A DNA stretch of 7,844 bases. It comes from Candidatus Delongbacteria bacterium (GTDB lineage Bacteria > Delongbacteria > UBA4055). A model generated the notes under the pieces. It was given only the letters and a program-made list of their open reading frames with translations, was not told where the DNA came from and searched no databases. Below, one piece after another: positions 1 to 7,720 of the stretch (its first letter is position 1; each line of letters begins with the position of its first letter). The stretch covers positions 1 through 7,844 of the forward strand of contig JAQICF010000051.1 of the NCBI GenBank assembly GCA_027858795.1, written 5' to 3'. The position numbers were made by a program, and so were the translations under genes.

Positions 1-560
1 TTGAAGATCACGCTACCTTCCTGCTTTTCAGCAACACCGAGATTTAAAAGAATAGAAGGAACATCAATTACAGGGGATATCTTTGCCAGTCTAAGAAAAT
101 GCTCAAGCTTCGTTTTATCAAAATCTTTTTTGTAATCAAATTTTAGATTCATTAACTCGTCGAACTTGATCCTTCCCTCAGATTTGAAAAATTCAATTAT
201 CTTATATCGGGACATCTTCTGAGCGTTAGGACCGATTCTAGTGTAAAACCCTGATGAACAGCTATAAGGCTTATCATCTCCGGGAATCACTTTAACAATG
301 AGGATATTCTCAAATTCTTCCATGAATATTTTAACAGGAGGTTCGCAGTTATTAGCAATATCCTGAATTTGAGATTTAAGCTTGTTCGTAACATCAATAC
401 CAATAACTTTTCCATCGTCTGCAATTCCGATGAATATTCTTCCTCCAGCACCGTTTGCGAAAGAAACCATTTCTTTATCTATATTTGCAACTCTTTCCTT
501 GAACTCAATAAGGTAGCCTTCACCTTCCTGTAGTATAAATTTCAATTCTTTTTTATTCAC
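1..560 (-). CDS. Schlafen AlbA_2-type putative nucleic-acid-binding protein (N-terminal part, cut by window edge)
   Basis: This reading frame is open to the left edge and gives 186 residues of an unfinished protein. Residues about 10-115 look like a Schlafen AlbA_2 domain: an L-I-E-F-K stretch at 17-21, then F-A-N-G-A-G-G-R-I-F-I-G-I at 34-46 followed by D-D-G, and later F-Y-T-R-I-G at 105-110, the usual strand order of this fold. Residues about 116-186 look like the start of a helical or winged-helix region. Family members often continue into a divergent HATPase-like C-terminus (the 'RecG-related ATP-binding' annotations), but that part is outside the window. The AlbA_2 family includes nucleic-acid binders, regulators and nucleases, so the activity here is open. 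The start is GTG at 560: an in-frame TAA lies two codons upstream, and AAGAGGA lies 6 bases before it. It follows the HNH-like gene by 54 bases on the same strand and may be co-transcribed with it. Confidence 0.88.
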   Translation of the reverse strand, partial: MNKKELKFILQEGEGYLIEFKERVANIDKEMVSFANGAGGRIFIGIADDGKVIGIDVTNKLKSQIQDIANNCEPPVKIFMEEFENILIVKVIPGDDKPYSCSSGFYTRIGPNAQKMSRYKIIEFFKSEGRIKFDELMNLKFDYKKDFDKTKLEHFLRLAKISPVIDVPSILLNLGVAEKQEGSVIF

Positions 561-566
561 TGTTTA

Positions 567-573
567 TCCTCTT
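567..573 (-). promoter_or_regulatory. Ribosome binding site AAGAGGA deciding the GTG start of the AlbA_2 gene
   Basis: On the minus strand AAGAGGA sits 6 bases upstream of GTG at 560. An in-frame TAA between this site and the start excludes any earlier start. The first in-frame ATG is codon 31, inside the AlbA_2 core, so the GTG is well supported. Confidence 0.7.
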
Positions 574-614
574 AATTTGCCTCAAAACTTTCAATTTCCC
601 GCATCGTCTTAACT

Positions 615-1373
615 TCATTTAATTACTTTATCGATTCTTTCTTTCAAGCTTTGATTATTTATTAAAATATTAAAATCACTTTCAAGAAGTTTTATAAAAT
701 CTGCTTTCATTATTATAGTCTTTTCGCTATGCCCAATCAATAAATTTCGCATTTCAAAATCATCAGTAAGATTAGATAAAAATATGATAAAAATAAATTT
801 ACTAATAAAAAAGATCACTAAACTATGCCCATTAACTTGAATAATCTTAGGCGGAAAAATAGTCTGCTTTACTATACCTGAAGACTCTTCATTAGCAATC
901 AATATTAAAGTACCGAAATCTAAAAAAGTACCTGAATTATTATTTAATATCATTTCTCTAAGATGTTCATTTTGTAGCGGAGTTAAAGTAACTTCTTTAA
1001 AAAAATATAATGTACTCACTGATGCTCTATAAAGTACGGATAAAATGAATAATTTTATTTTGTTGCTATCCGTATTTAATAATTCAATATGATCCACATA
1101 GTTTTCTAGTTGGCAATTTTTAAAAAATAGATTTTCTGCATATTTCTCGTATGAATCGTTTAGCAATTTCTCGCAATCATCACAAAGCATATATTCTCTA
1201 ACACCTTTCTGCTTAAAGCGAATATCAGATTCTTTGCCATCGGTTGTTATTTGATAAAACTTATGATTTGAATATATATTAATATGTTTATAAAATGATT
1301 CAGGTATGATATGAGAATTTCTAATAATTCTCTCCTGCTTACAAAGCACACATATTTTTTTCTGGTTACACAT
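615..1373 (-). CDS. HNH-like zinc protein of the Cys-x2-Cys / SHIIP / LCxxCE type, function unknown
   Basis: A 252-residue protein with no signal peptide, so probably cytoplasmic. C8-x2-C11 is followed by S-H-I-I-P at 20-24 and then by L-C-D-D-C-E at 63-68. Two Cys pairs with an SH[IV]IP between them are the layout of an HNH (His-Me finger) nuclease, with C8, C11, C64 and C67 as zinc ligands and H21 as the candidate catalytic His. A clear catalytic Asn/His after the second Cys pair is not obvious, so it may be a degenerate or non-nuclease member. From memory, the K-Q-K-G-V-R-E-Y-M-L-C-D-D-C-E stretch matches a widespread uncharacterised family with a similar 'DGxKExLLCxxCE' signature. The rest is helical, with two hydrophobic strand-like runs near 184-200. 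Its ATG lies inside the end of the DUF2971 gene (8-base overlap), with GAGGA at 1379-1383 five bases upstream, so translation is probably coupled. The region is markedly A/T-rich. Confidence 0.82.
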   Translation of the reverse strand: MCNQKKICVLCKQERIIRNSHIIPESFYKHINIYSNHKFYQITTDGKESDIRFKQKGVREYMLCDDCEKLLNDSYEKYAENLFFKNCQLENYVDHIELLNTDSNKIKLFILSVLYRASVSTLYFFKEVTLTPLQNEHLREMILNNNSGTFLDFGTLILIANEESSGIVKQTIFPPKIIQVNGHSLVIFFISKFIFIIFLSNLTDDFEMRNLLIGHSEKTIIMKADFIKLLESDFNILINNQSLKERIDKVIK

Positions 1374-1992
1374 TTATATCCTCAATTCCCATTTCTCTTT
1401 TTTTTTTAACAGTAATTTTGTTATCTATTTTTTGTACAAGTTTTTCCAGCAAATCATAATCATCATCACTCATCTTTTTTCCAGCAATCACTTCTATTAT
1501 CTCTATAGAAAAATAATTGCCCCCATCTCTAAATTTTATGGCTCTAATTTCCTGTTCTTTTACCCACTTCTCCTGTTTCGTAGTTAAAATATTTATTGCT
1601 GTATCATAATCAATTTGGTCATTCTCTGTTAAAGTTACAAGACTATCATTATAATTAATTTCTCTTAAAACACAATTTTCTGAGAGTCTAATAGCAATTG
1701 CAATTCCTTTATGTTTATTGGCATAATTTTCCCATAGATATTCATTTTCTGAATTTTCTGCAAGACAACATATACCATAACCTTTTTTTTCCTCAATTAA
1801 TTTTTCCCTCAATTTAGGATTTAATTTTCCATCATGATAATATTTCCCTTCAGCATTATCAATATCATGAAAAGCAGAAAAAAGAGCTGCATACATTCTA
1901 TTATTTAAAATAATATCTGTAAAGTGTTTAAAATTTTCTAAGCTTCGATATTTATAATATATTTGTTTATTCTGACTATTTTTATTTTCCAT
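1366..1992 (-). CDS. DUF2971 family protein
   Basis: A 208-residue, probably cytoplasmic protein. It carries the landmarks I associate with DUF2971: Y-K-Y-R at 13-16 near the N-terminus, M-Y-A-A-L-F-S-A-F-H-D at 33-43, then L-W-E-N-Y-A-N-K-H-K-G-I-A-I at 86-99 (family form 'lMWshYadsHkGi'), and W-V-K-E-Q-E-I-R-A-I at 143-152 (family form 'W.yEkEwR'). The usual F-N-D-P-F-E motif reads F-H-D-I-D-N here, a divergence at an otherwise conserved place. No biochemical activity is established for the family to my knowledge. The ATG overlaps the upstream lipoprotein stop by one base (TAATG). Only a weak GGGG lies 8 bases upstream, so translation may depend on re-initiation. The 3' end overlaps the HNH-like gene by 8 bases. 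Lines I counted in this pair are about 18-28% GC against 32-40% in flanking genes, consistent with separate acquisition. Confidence 0.85.
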   Translation of the reverse strand: MENKNSQNKQIYYKYRSLENFKHFTDIILNNRMYAALFSAFHDIDNAEGKYYHDGKLNPKLREKLIEEKKGYGICCLAENSENEYLWENYANKHKGIAIAIRLSENCVLREINYNDSLVTLTENDQIDYDTAINILTTKQEKWVKEQEIRAIKFRDGGNYFSIEIIEVIAGKKMSDDDYDLLEKLVQKIDNKITVKKKREMGIEDINV

Positions 1993-4900
1993 TACTTTAA
2001 CCCCATCACATTACCGTTTTCATCGGTTTTTATAAGTAGAGCCGCACCAACATCTGTCATAGTTGAACCACCTATAATAAACCCCTTGTCAAAAGTAACA
2101 TCAATGGATTTTCCATAATCATTTTCTGTTGTGAAGTAAGTTTTTTCCCAAATTTCATTACCGTTTTGATCTACCTTGATAAGCCAAGCATCATAACCAC
2201 CGTAACCCATTGAATTAGTTTCACCTACCATAATAAATTCTTCATCACTTATCCAAGAAATAGAGTTAATAATATCTTCTCCAGCTCCTCCATAAGATTT
2301 ACTGAATACTTGATCACCTACCGAATTTAATTTTAATAACAAGCCATCTGAAGTACCTGATATATTTGAATAACCGACTATAAAATAACCACCATCATTA
2401 GTTTGTATGACATCATTACCAACATCAATATATAAACCACTTCCGCCATATTGTTTTTTCCATGCTTGATTTCCATCAGAATCAGTTTTGATGATAAACA
2501 CATCTTTTTGAGGGTTACCATCCCATCCATCCCAAGTATAACCTACAATGATGTAACCACCATCTGAAGTTTGTTTTATACTATATCCCGCTTCCACATT
2601 TGAATCGCGACTTACATCACTTGTAAATGAGTTATCCCATATCATATCTCCATTAGAGTCTGTCTTTATCAACCACATATCAGTCCAATAGTAACCACCA
2701 TCTTCAATCGATATCTGTCCAGCTATAGCATAACCACCATCAGACGATTGAATAACCGAGAAACCTTGTTCATGCTCTTTGTAAACATTGCTTGCAAATA
2801 TTTTTTCCCATTCTTTAGTACCATCTGAATTAGTTTTAATTAAGCATAATCTGGATGTATTAAATGTAGTTGCATACATACCTGTTAAAATAAATCCACC
2901 ATCAATTGTTTCTTGAACATCATAACCCCTATCATTTAAGATTGCAATACCTCCGAAAGTTTTTTCCCAAATAATAGTACCGTAAAGATCTGTCTTAAAC
3001 AACCATATATCGCTATTCGTCCCATTACTTTTCCATCCAACTCCTATGTACCCTAATTCTGAGGTTTCTTTTATGCTCATAATGTTTTTCGCCAATGAAT
3101 CGATAAAAACATTGATATAAGTAATTTGGTCAATATGAACTTCTAAATCTTTATATGACTGGCTCTCATAAATATTATAATATCCTTTTACTCTATAATA
3201 ATACTTTCCTGTATCAGCAACAGTCTCATTCCAAGTAACAATATTTTCAACAACTTGAGCATAATCTACAACCCAAGAACCATCTCCAACTTTTTTATCT
3301 AACTTAAATCCATCTTCTCCATTAGAATTGTCAGTCCAATTAAGAGTAATATTCATACCTGAAACATCCGCAGTCAAATTTGAAGGAGCAGGGAAAGTAT
3401 TATCGATTACTACCGATTCTAAATAATCCGAGCTAAATTGATCTTTATAAGCCATAATCCTATATATTATATTTTCATTCACTTCAGCACTTTCGTCAAT
3501 CCATGAAGTGATATTCACTATAGTTGAGTCATAATTTACAACCCAGTCATTCAATCCAATTTTCTTATCAATTTTAAAACCATCTTCATTATCACTATTA
3601 TCATTCCAAGTTAACCTAATAGAATCCAAAGAAATTTTTTCATAATTAATATTTGATGGTTCGCTAATAATTACCTGCAACCACACTTCCTCCACCTCAC
3701 TCTCCGCACTTTCATCTGTACCCCAATATCCTTTAACCCTATAATAATACTTACCCGTATCAAGCACAGTTTCGTTCCAAGTAATAATATCAGCACCAAC
3801 AGTCGCAAAATTTTCTACCCATACTCCTTCTCCAATCATACGATCTATTTTAAATCCATCCTCACCTGTACTGTTGTCTATCCAGTTAAGTGTTATGCTC
3901 ATTCCATTTACATCTGCTGAAAGGTTTGTCGGAGCCGGGATCGAATTATCAATTGCACTTGTTTCAAGGTTTGTTGAAATAAAAGAGTCTTTATGTGCTC
4001 TTATTCTGTATTGCAAAGTTTCGTTGGTCGTTGCATTTACATCTGTCCAAGTTGTAGCATTCGTGACAGTCGAGTCATAAGATTCCCAGCTTTGTACTCC
4101 GATTATTCTTCCAATTATAAAACCTGTTTCACCTGTCGAATTATCAGTCCAGTTAAGTTTAATTGATGACAAGTCAATTTTTTCAGTTGATATATTTGTC
4201 GGAGCAGGGAAAGTGTTGTCTATGATTGCACTAAGATTAAATGGTGAAGTATTAGCCCCATTGTAGGCATATACTTTATATTGAATTGTAGTATTGGGGT
4301 CAGCATTTAAATCAAGCCATGAAGAAATATTGGATGATACTGTTCCGAATCCAATAACCCATGCAAATGCTCCAACTTTCTTATCTATTCTAAAACCTTC
4401 TTCACCGTCTGAATTGTCAGTCCATGTGAGATTTATAGAATTTACGCTAACTTTTGAATAATTAACATCAGTTGGTGCTGGAAAAGATATTGTTTGGGTA
4501 TTCTCACTGTAAGTTGATTCGTCAGTACCTTTGTATGCTTTAATTCTGTAACAGATGGTTGTGTACCCTTTTTTGTCTAATGAACTATCAGTAAAAGTAA
4601 TTATATCCGCTTCGACTGATGCTATTTGAGAATATGTTCCATCATCAATTTTTCTTTCTATCTTAAAACCATCTTCACCATTTGAATTATCTGACCAGTC
4701 AAGCTTAAATGAACTAACTGAAAGCTGGGTTACCAAATCGAGAACAGGTGACGGAATAGCATTGTTAATAAGTTCTGAGTAACCATAACTCGATTCATCA
4801 GTTGCAGTAAAACCATAAACTCTGTACTGAACTTCTGAATTTAATGGTACGTTGCTATCCGACCAAGTTTCTATATCTGTTCCAACTGTTCCTATTTCAA

Positions 4901-6776
4901 TTTCCCATGAATTACCTTCGACTTGTCTGTCGATCTTATAACCACTTTCACCGACACTGTTATCAGTCCAATAGATATCTATTGTGTTTAAATTAATTTT
5001 TACGAATTGAACATCAGTAGGTGGAGGGAAAGTAAGGTCTGAAGCAAAGGCATTTGCATAAACAGAATTTTCTGCCCCTTTATATGCATAAATTCTATAC
5101 TGAAGACTGTCGGATATAACAGCAGTAGAGTCATTCCAAGTAATAGCATCAGGAGAAAGAGAAGCATAATCATTTGTCCAAGTACCTGTTTCATCTTTTC
5201 GATCAATCTTGAAACCATCTTCACCAGTTGAATTATCTGTCCAGTCAATTCTTACGATATTGACTGCCAACTGTGAAAGAACAGGATTTGAAGGCGGTGG
5301 TAGAACATTGGAAATATTACTCGTTGAAGCAGTTGTTGACTGATCTGCTCCTTTATAAGCATATATTCTGTACTGCATAGTTTTGTTTACAGGCACAAAA
5401 CCGTCTGCATATGTTCGTGTATTAGAGGGTAGTGTTACATAATTATTAGTCCACACACCATTTACTGACCTGTCGATCCTGAAACCGTCTTCACCTACTG
5501 AATTATCCTGCCAGTCAACTTTTATGGAAGTGATTGTTAGTTTCGAATAAGTAAGAGAAGTCGGTGCAGGAAAAGTATTCACTATTAAAGGACTGTTAGA
5601 TGTAGTTGTTGAGTTTATGCCTTTGTAAGCGGAAATACTGTATAAAATATTTTCATTTATCTCGGCAGATGTGTCAGTCCAAGTAGTAATATCAGTACCG
5701 ACAGTAGCATAACCGGTTACCCAATTGTTTGCACCAACTTTTTTATCGATCCTGAAACCATCCTCGGAAATACTGTTATCTGTCCAGTTAATCCTTATTG
5801 AATTTACACTGAGTTTTTCATATCCAACTGCACTCGGTGCAGGGAATTCTATGTTAGATGTTATCTCTGTAAAATTTGATGTATAATTGTCAAAATAAGT
5901 CATAATCCTATACGAAACATCTGAAAGACTTTTACTTTTTCCAACTGTCGGATCAATAAAAGTTGTTGTGTTAGCATTGAGACTATCAATAGCTGTGAAA
6001 GCTGAACCGTCAATGCTTCTTTGAATTATAAAACCTTCTTCGCCAAGGCAATTATCAGTCCAGTTAAGCTCAAAAGTGCTGACATCATTCTGCTTTATAG
6101 TTAGATCTGTTGGCATAGGTATTAAATTCTCAACTTTATCTGTTAGAAGAGGTAATGATTCAGAAGTGTTTCTATAGGCATAGATCCTGTACTGTATCGT
6201 ATCATTTAATAATGCATTTGAATCTGTCCATGCAGATGCATTTTGATCTAAGACTGAAAATTCTTCAGTCCAACTGCCGTTGACATATCTGTCAATCTTA
6301 AACCCATCCTCTCCGTTGGATCTATCTGACCAGCTAAGGTGAATTGTCTTTATATCTGATCTGCTAAGATCTATATCTGAAGGCGCAGGGAAAGGGTTGA
6401 AAATTGAACCTGCAACCGGTAATGAAATATTCTCGTCAAAAGTAACCAGAATTCTATACTGATTAGCCTGATCTATACCTGCAAAAGAATCAACAAAAGT
6501 ATATATTTCAGGTTCGAAAAGTTTATACTCTATCTCCCAATCACTAGCACCCAGTTTCCTGTCCACTCTAAACTTGTACCCTTCTTCTTCATTGAGATAA
6601 TCAGAATCCCAAATAACCTTAATTCTGTCTATCTTTTCGATCTCAAGTTCAACATTGTTCAGTGGTTTTATATTCCCATAGTCAGGATGATATGGATTTG
6701 TAACCTCATAATCCGAACATGCCCAAACCAGTATCAGTGCTATAATTGTTGTAATAATTGCTATAAATTTCTTCAT
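1992..6776 (-). CDS. Giant predicted lipoprotein: 13 FN3 repeats plus a C-terminal seven-repeat beta-propeller
   Basis: A 1594-residue exported protein. The N-terminus has K2-K3, a hydrophobic stretch from about 4 to 17 and L-V-W-A-C ending at C20, an acceptable lipobox, so it is probably lipid-anchored. Ser follows the Cys, which by the E. coli rule would favour the outer membrane. After a Pro/Asn-rich linker, 13 FN3 repeats occupy about residues 41-1218. Residues about 1228-1594 hold seven repeats of the type D-G-G-Y-I-I-x-G then W-L-I-K-T-D-x-x-G-N-x-x-W, predicted to close into one propeller. A stalk with a binding head at the cell surface is the natural inference; the ligand is unknown. 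It ends right after the last blade with no obvious type IX sorting domain, unlike many similar propeller proteins. AAAGGA at 6784-6789 overlaps the upstream gene's stop and lies 7 bases before the ATG, so this gene follows the upstream gene as an operon. Apart from C20 it has very few cysteines. Confidence 0.93.
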   Translation of the reverse strand: MKKFIAIITTIIALILVWACSDYEVTNPYHPDYGNIKPLNNVELEIEKIDRIKVIWDSDYLNEEEGYKFRVDRKLGASDWEIEYKLFEPEIYTFVDSFAGIDQANQYRILVTFDENISLPVAGSIFNPFPAPSDIDLSRSDIKTIHLSWSDRSNGEDGFKIDRYVNGSWTEEFSVLDQNASAWTDSNALLNDTIQYRIYAYRNTSESLPLLTDKVENLIPMPTDLTIKQNDVSTFELNWTDNCLGEEGFIIQRSIDGSAFTAIDSLNANTTTFIDPTVGKSKSLSDVSYRIMTYFDNYTSNFTEITSNIEFPAPSAVGYEKLSVNSIRINWTDNSISEDGFRIDKKVGANNWVTGYATVGTDITTWTDTSAEINENILYSISAYKGINSTTTSNSPLIVNTFPAPTSLTYSKLTITSIKVDWQDNSVGEDGFRIDRSVNGVWTNNYVTLPSNTRTYADGFVPVNKTMQYRIYAYKGADQSTTASTSNISNVLPPPSNPVLSQLAVNIVRIDWTDNSTGEDGFKIDRKDETGTWTNDYASLSPDAITWNDSTAVISDSLQYRIYAYKGAENSVYANAFASDLTFPPPTDVQFVKINLNTIDIYWTDNSVGESGYKIDRQVEGNSWEIEIGTVGTDIETWSDSNVPLNSEVQYRVYGFTATDESSYGYSELINNAIPSPVLDLVTQLSVSSFKLDWSDNSNGEDGFKIERKIDDGTYSQIASVEADIITFTDSSLDKKGYTTICYRIKAYKGTDESTYSENTQTISFPAPTDVNYSKVSVNSINLTWTDNSDGEEGFRIDKKVGAFAWVIGFGTVSSNISSWLDLNADPNTTIQYKVYAYNGANTSPFNLSAIIDNTFPAPTNISTEKIDLSSIKLNWTDNSTGETGFIIGRIIGVQSWESYDSTVTNATTWTDVNATTNETLQYRIRAHKDSFISTNLETSAIDNSIPAPTNLSADVNGMSITLNWIDNSTGEDGFKIDRMIGEGVWVENFATVGADIITWNETVLDTGKYYYRVKGYWGTDESAESEVEEVWLQVIISEPSNINYEKISLDSIRLTWNDNSDNEDGFKIDKKIGLNDWVVNYDSTIVNITSWIDESAEVNENIIYRIMAYKDQFSSDYLESVVIDNTFPAPSNLTADVSGMNITLNWTDNSNGEDGFKLDKKVGDGSWVVDYAQVVENIVTWNETVADTGKYYYRVKGYYNIYESQSYKDLEVHIDQITYINVFIDSLAKNIMSIKETSELGYIGVGWKSNGTNSDIWLFKTDLYGTIIWEKTFGGIAILNDRGYDVQETIDGGFILTGMYATTFNTSRLCLIKTNSDGTKEWEKIFASNVYKEHEQGFSVIQSSDGGYAIAGQISIEDGGYYWTDMWLIKTDSNGDMIWDNSFTSDVSRDSNVEAGYSIKQTSDGGYIIVGYTWDGWDGNPQKDVFIIKTDSDGNQAWKKQYGGSGLYIDVGNDVIQTNDGGYFIVGYSNISGTSDGLLLKLNSVGDQVFSKSYGGAGEDIINSISWISDEEFIMVGETNSMGYGGYDAWLIKVDQNGNEIWEKTYFTTENDYGKSIDVTFDKGFIIGGSTMTDVGAALLIKTDENGNVMGLK
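1995..3095 (-). repeat. Seven propeller-blade repeats at the lipoprotein C-terminus
   Basis: Blades fall at about residues 1228-1276, 1277-1330, 1331-1386, 1387-1445, 1446-1497, 1498-1550 and 1551-1594. The recurring pattern is Q-T-x-D-G-G-Y/F-x-I-x-G, then W-L-I-K-T-D-x-x-G-x-x-x-W-x-K, often ending Y/F-G-G. Blades 1 and 6 have degenerate D-G-G-Y motifs. Seven blades is a count from the sequence; closure into one propeller is predicted. Confidence 0.8.
3123..4184 (-). repeat. Two-unit duplication inside the FN3 array (units 10-11 and 12-13)
   Basis: Units 11 and 13 share features absent from other units: A-D-V-x-G-M-x-I-T-L-N-W at their start and T-W-N-E-T-V, D-T-G-K-Y-Y-Y-R-V-K-G-Y at their end. 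Units 10 and 12 both begin E-K-I-x-L-x-S. The DNA string tataataatac occurs at 3194-3204 and again at 3740-3750, an offset of 546 bases (182 codons), in matching repeat positions. This indicates a duplication of a two-domain block. Confidence 0.75.
3123..6656 (-). repeat. Array of 13 fibronectin type III repeats within the lipoprotein gene
   Basis: The conserved strand-B Trp falls at residues 56, 149, 239, 331, 422, 512, 603, 694, 785, 876, 965, 1057 and 1147, a spacing of 89-93 residues. Most units carry W-T-D-N-S-x-G-E-D-G-F-K-I-D-R, a later T-W-x-D, an aromatic Y-R-I-x-A-Y and a Pro-rich joint (P-A-P-T/S). Unit 1 is the most divergent (W-D-S-D-Y). Unit 3 has Cys in place of Ser in the D-N-S motif. 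The DNA is similar but clearly diverged between most units. Confidence 0.92.
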
Positions 6777-6787
6777 AAATAATTCCT

Positions 6788-7564
6788 TTAATATTTAGAT
6801 TCCTGCCACCATGCCCAAAAGAAATACCCCAAAGGCACAAGCGATACAGAATAAGTAACATTGCGGTAATCTTTAAAATTATTCGATTTATCATACAGAT
6901 CTATCGCTTCTCTTGTAGTTGTCGCAACCTGAAAATCATCATAGTAAGAATCTGCCTGATAGTTAAAATATGTACCGAGTCCCGCAGAACCTACAAAAGC
7001 ACCGAGAGCAATCCATTTCTGATTTCTCCAGAACCTTTTCTCCTTTGTATTCAGAAACATAGAACTTTCAATCTCCTTGGTCTTGTATTGTATTTCTGCC
7101 ATCTTCCTTTCGTGCTCAAGTTTCTCTGCCTGAGCTTTCCTCTCTGCTTCAAGTCTCTGTTCTTGTTTTAATCTTTCAGCTTCAACTTTCTCTAATCTAA
7201 ACTTTTCTTTTTCTTCATAAATAGCCAATATCTTTTCTTCATCTATCTCAGCACTTATTTTATAAAATATTCTTGAAGTTGCTTTATCAATATTTTCCTC
7301 AACAACTTTTATGTCAGTGATTAAACCCTGTGCATTCGTTACGATTTCACTTCTTTCCGTTACATAGTTACGAACAACAGATTCACTGCTTATGAATGTT
7401 GCAAATTTCTCAATCGCATCTTGCTTTGCAAGGCTCATACATTTAGCTTTAGCATCAAGTAAAGTCTCCGCATCACCATAAACATATTCAGCAGAACCGA
7501 ATATCGTTTTCGAATAAGCATATGAGAAGAAAATCAAGATGACTATAAGTAATAGATGTTTCAT
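6788..7564 (-). CDS. Exported FlgT-N/LPP20-like protein with coiled coil and C-terminal membrane segments
   Basis: A 258-residue protein with a signal peptide at about residues 1-18 (hydrophobic from 4 to 14, A-Y-S before the likely cut). Residues about 21-115 (G-x-A-E-Y, then A-K-A-K-C-M-S-L-A-K-Q-D-A-I, later S-R-I-F-Y-K-I-S-A-E-I-D) have the short strand, long Ala-rich helix and strand pattern of FlgT N-terminal/LPP20-type envelope domains; this is a fold-level resemblance, not a firm assignment. Residues about 112-168 are a Glu/Lys/Arg-rich coiled coil. A hydrophobic stretch at 183-201 and another at 237-251 flank a polar Y-Y-D-D-F stretch, so the C-terminus probably sits in or at a membrane. 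The ATG at 7564 is preceded by AAGGGAG (7572-7578) with a 7-base gap. It ends 11 bases before the giant lipoprotein, suggesting an envelope partner or assembly factor for it, though this is inference. Confidence 0.85.
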   Translation of the reverse strand: MKHLLLIVILIFFSYAYSKTIFGSAEYVYGDAETLLDAKAKCMSLAKQDAIEKFATFISSESVVRNYVTERSEIVTNAQGLITDIKVVEENIDKATSRIFYKISAEIDEEKILAIYEEKEKFRLEKVEAERLKQEQRLEAERKAQAEKLEHERKMAEIQYKTKEIESSMFLNTKEKRFWRNQKWIALGAFVGSAGLGTYFNYQADSYYDDFQVATTTREAIDLYDKSNNFKDYRNVTYSVSLVPLGYFFWAWWQESKY

Positions 7565-7613
7565 ATTTTAACTCCCTTAATATTCGTGTACAATTCTTTA
7601 ATCCTATTGCAGA

Positions 7614-7641
7614 AAGATAATCCCAAATCTAAGCTTTTCAA
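7614..7641 (-). promoter_or_regulatory. Candidate sigma70-like promoter for the operon
   Basis: On the minus strand TTGAAA (7636-7641) and TATCTT (7614-7619) are separated by 16 bases, about 50 bases upstream of the ATG at 7564. The -35 matches five of six consensus bases and the -10 four of six. In such A/T-rich DNA this could be chance, and a phylum with its own promoter consensus may not use it. Confidence 0.3.
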
Positions 7642-7720
7642 AAATAATAATTCTTAATCATTACATTCCTATCATTAATCTTTTAGCTCAATAACCCATT
7701 CTTATCGATAATCACTATTG

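Noticed and set aside
553..618. 21-codon basic mini-frame (ATG overlapping the HNH-like gene's TGA, stop overlapping the AlbA_2 GTG start)
   Set aside because: It could couple translation across the 54-base gap, but it has no ribosome binding site and its composition looks random; the AlbA_2 gene has its own strong AAGAGGA site.
3874..4080. Plus-strand open frame of 68 codons
   Set aside because: It lies antisense to a well-supported FN3 unit, and its length is expected by chance opposite a repetitive gene. The protein resembles nothing I know.
5000..5248. Minus-strand open frame of 82 codons
   Set aside because: It is a shifted-frame reading of FN3 unit 6 with a low-complexity Leu/Met-rich product.
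3123..6656. Regular repeats suggestive of a CRISPR array or tandem DNA repeat
   Set aside because: The period is about 270 bases, the frame is open throughout, and the repeats are conserved as protein (FN3) rather than as identical DNA.
6706..6894. Minus-strand open frame of 62 codons spanning the junction of the two envelope genes
   Set aside because: It overlaps the 3' end of one real gene and the 5' end of the other in another frame, and both of those have signal sequences and good ribosome binding sites.
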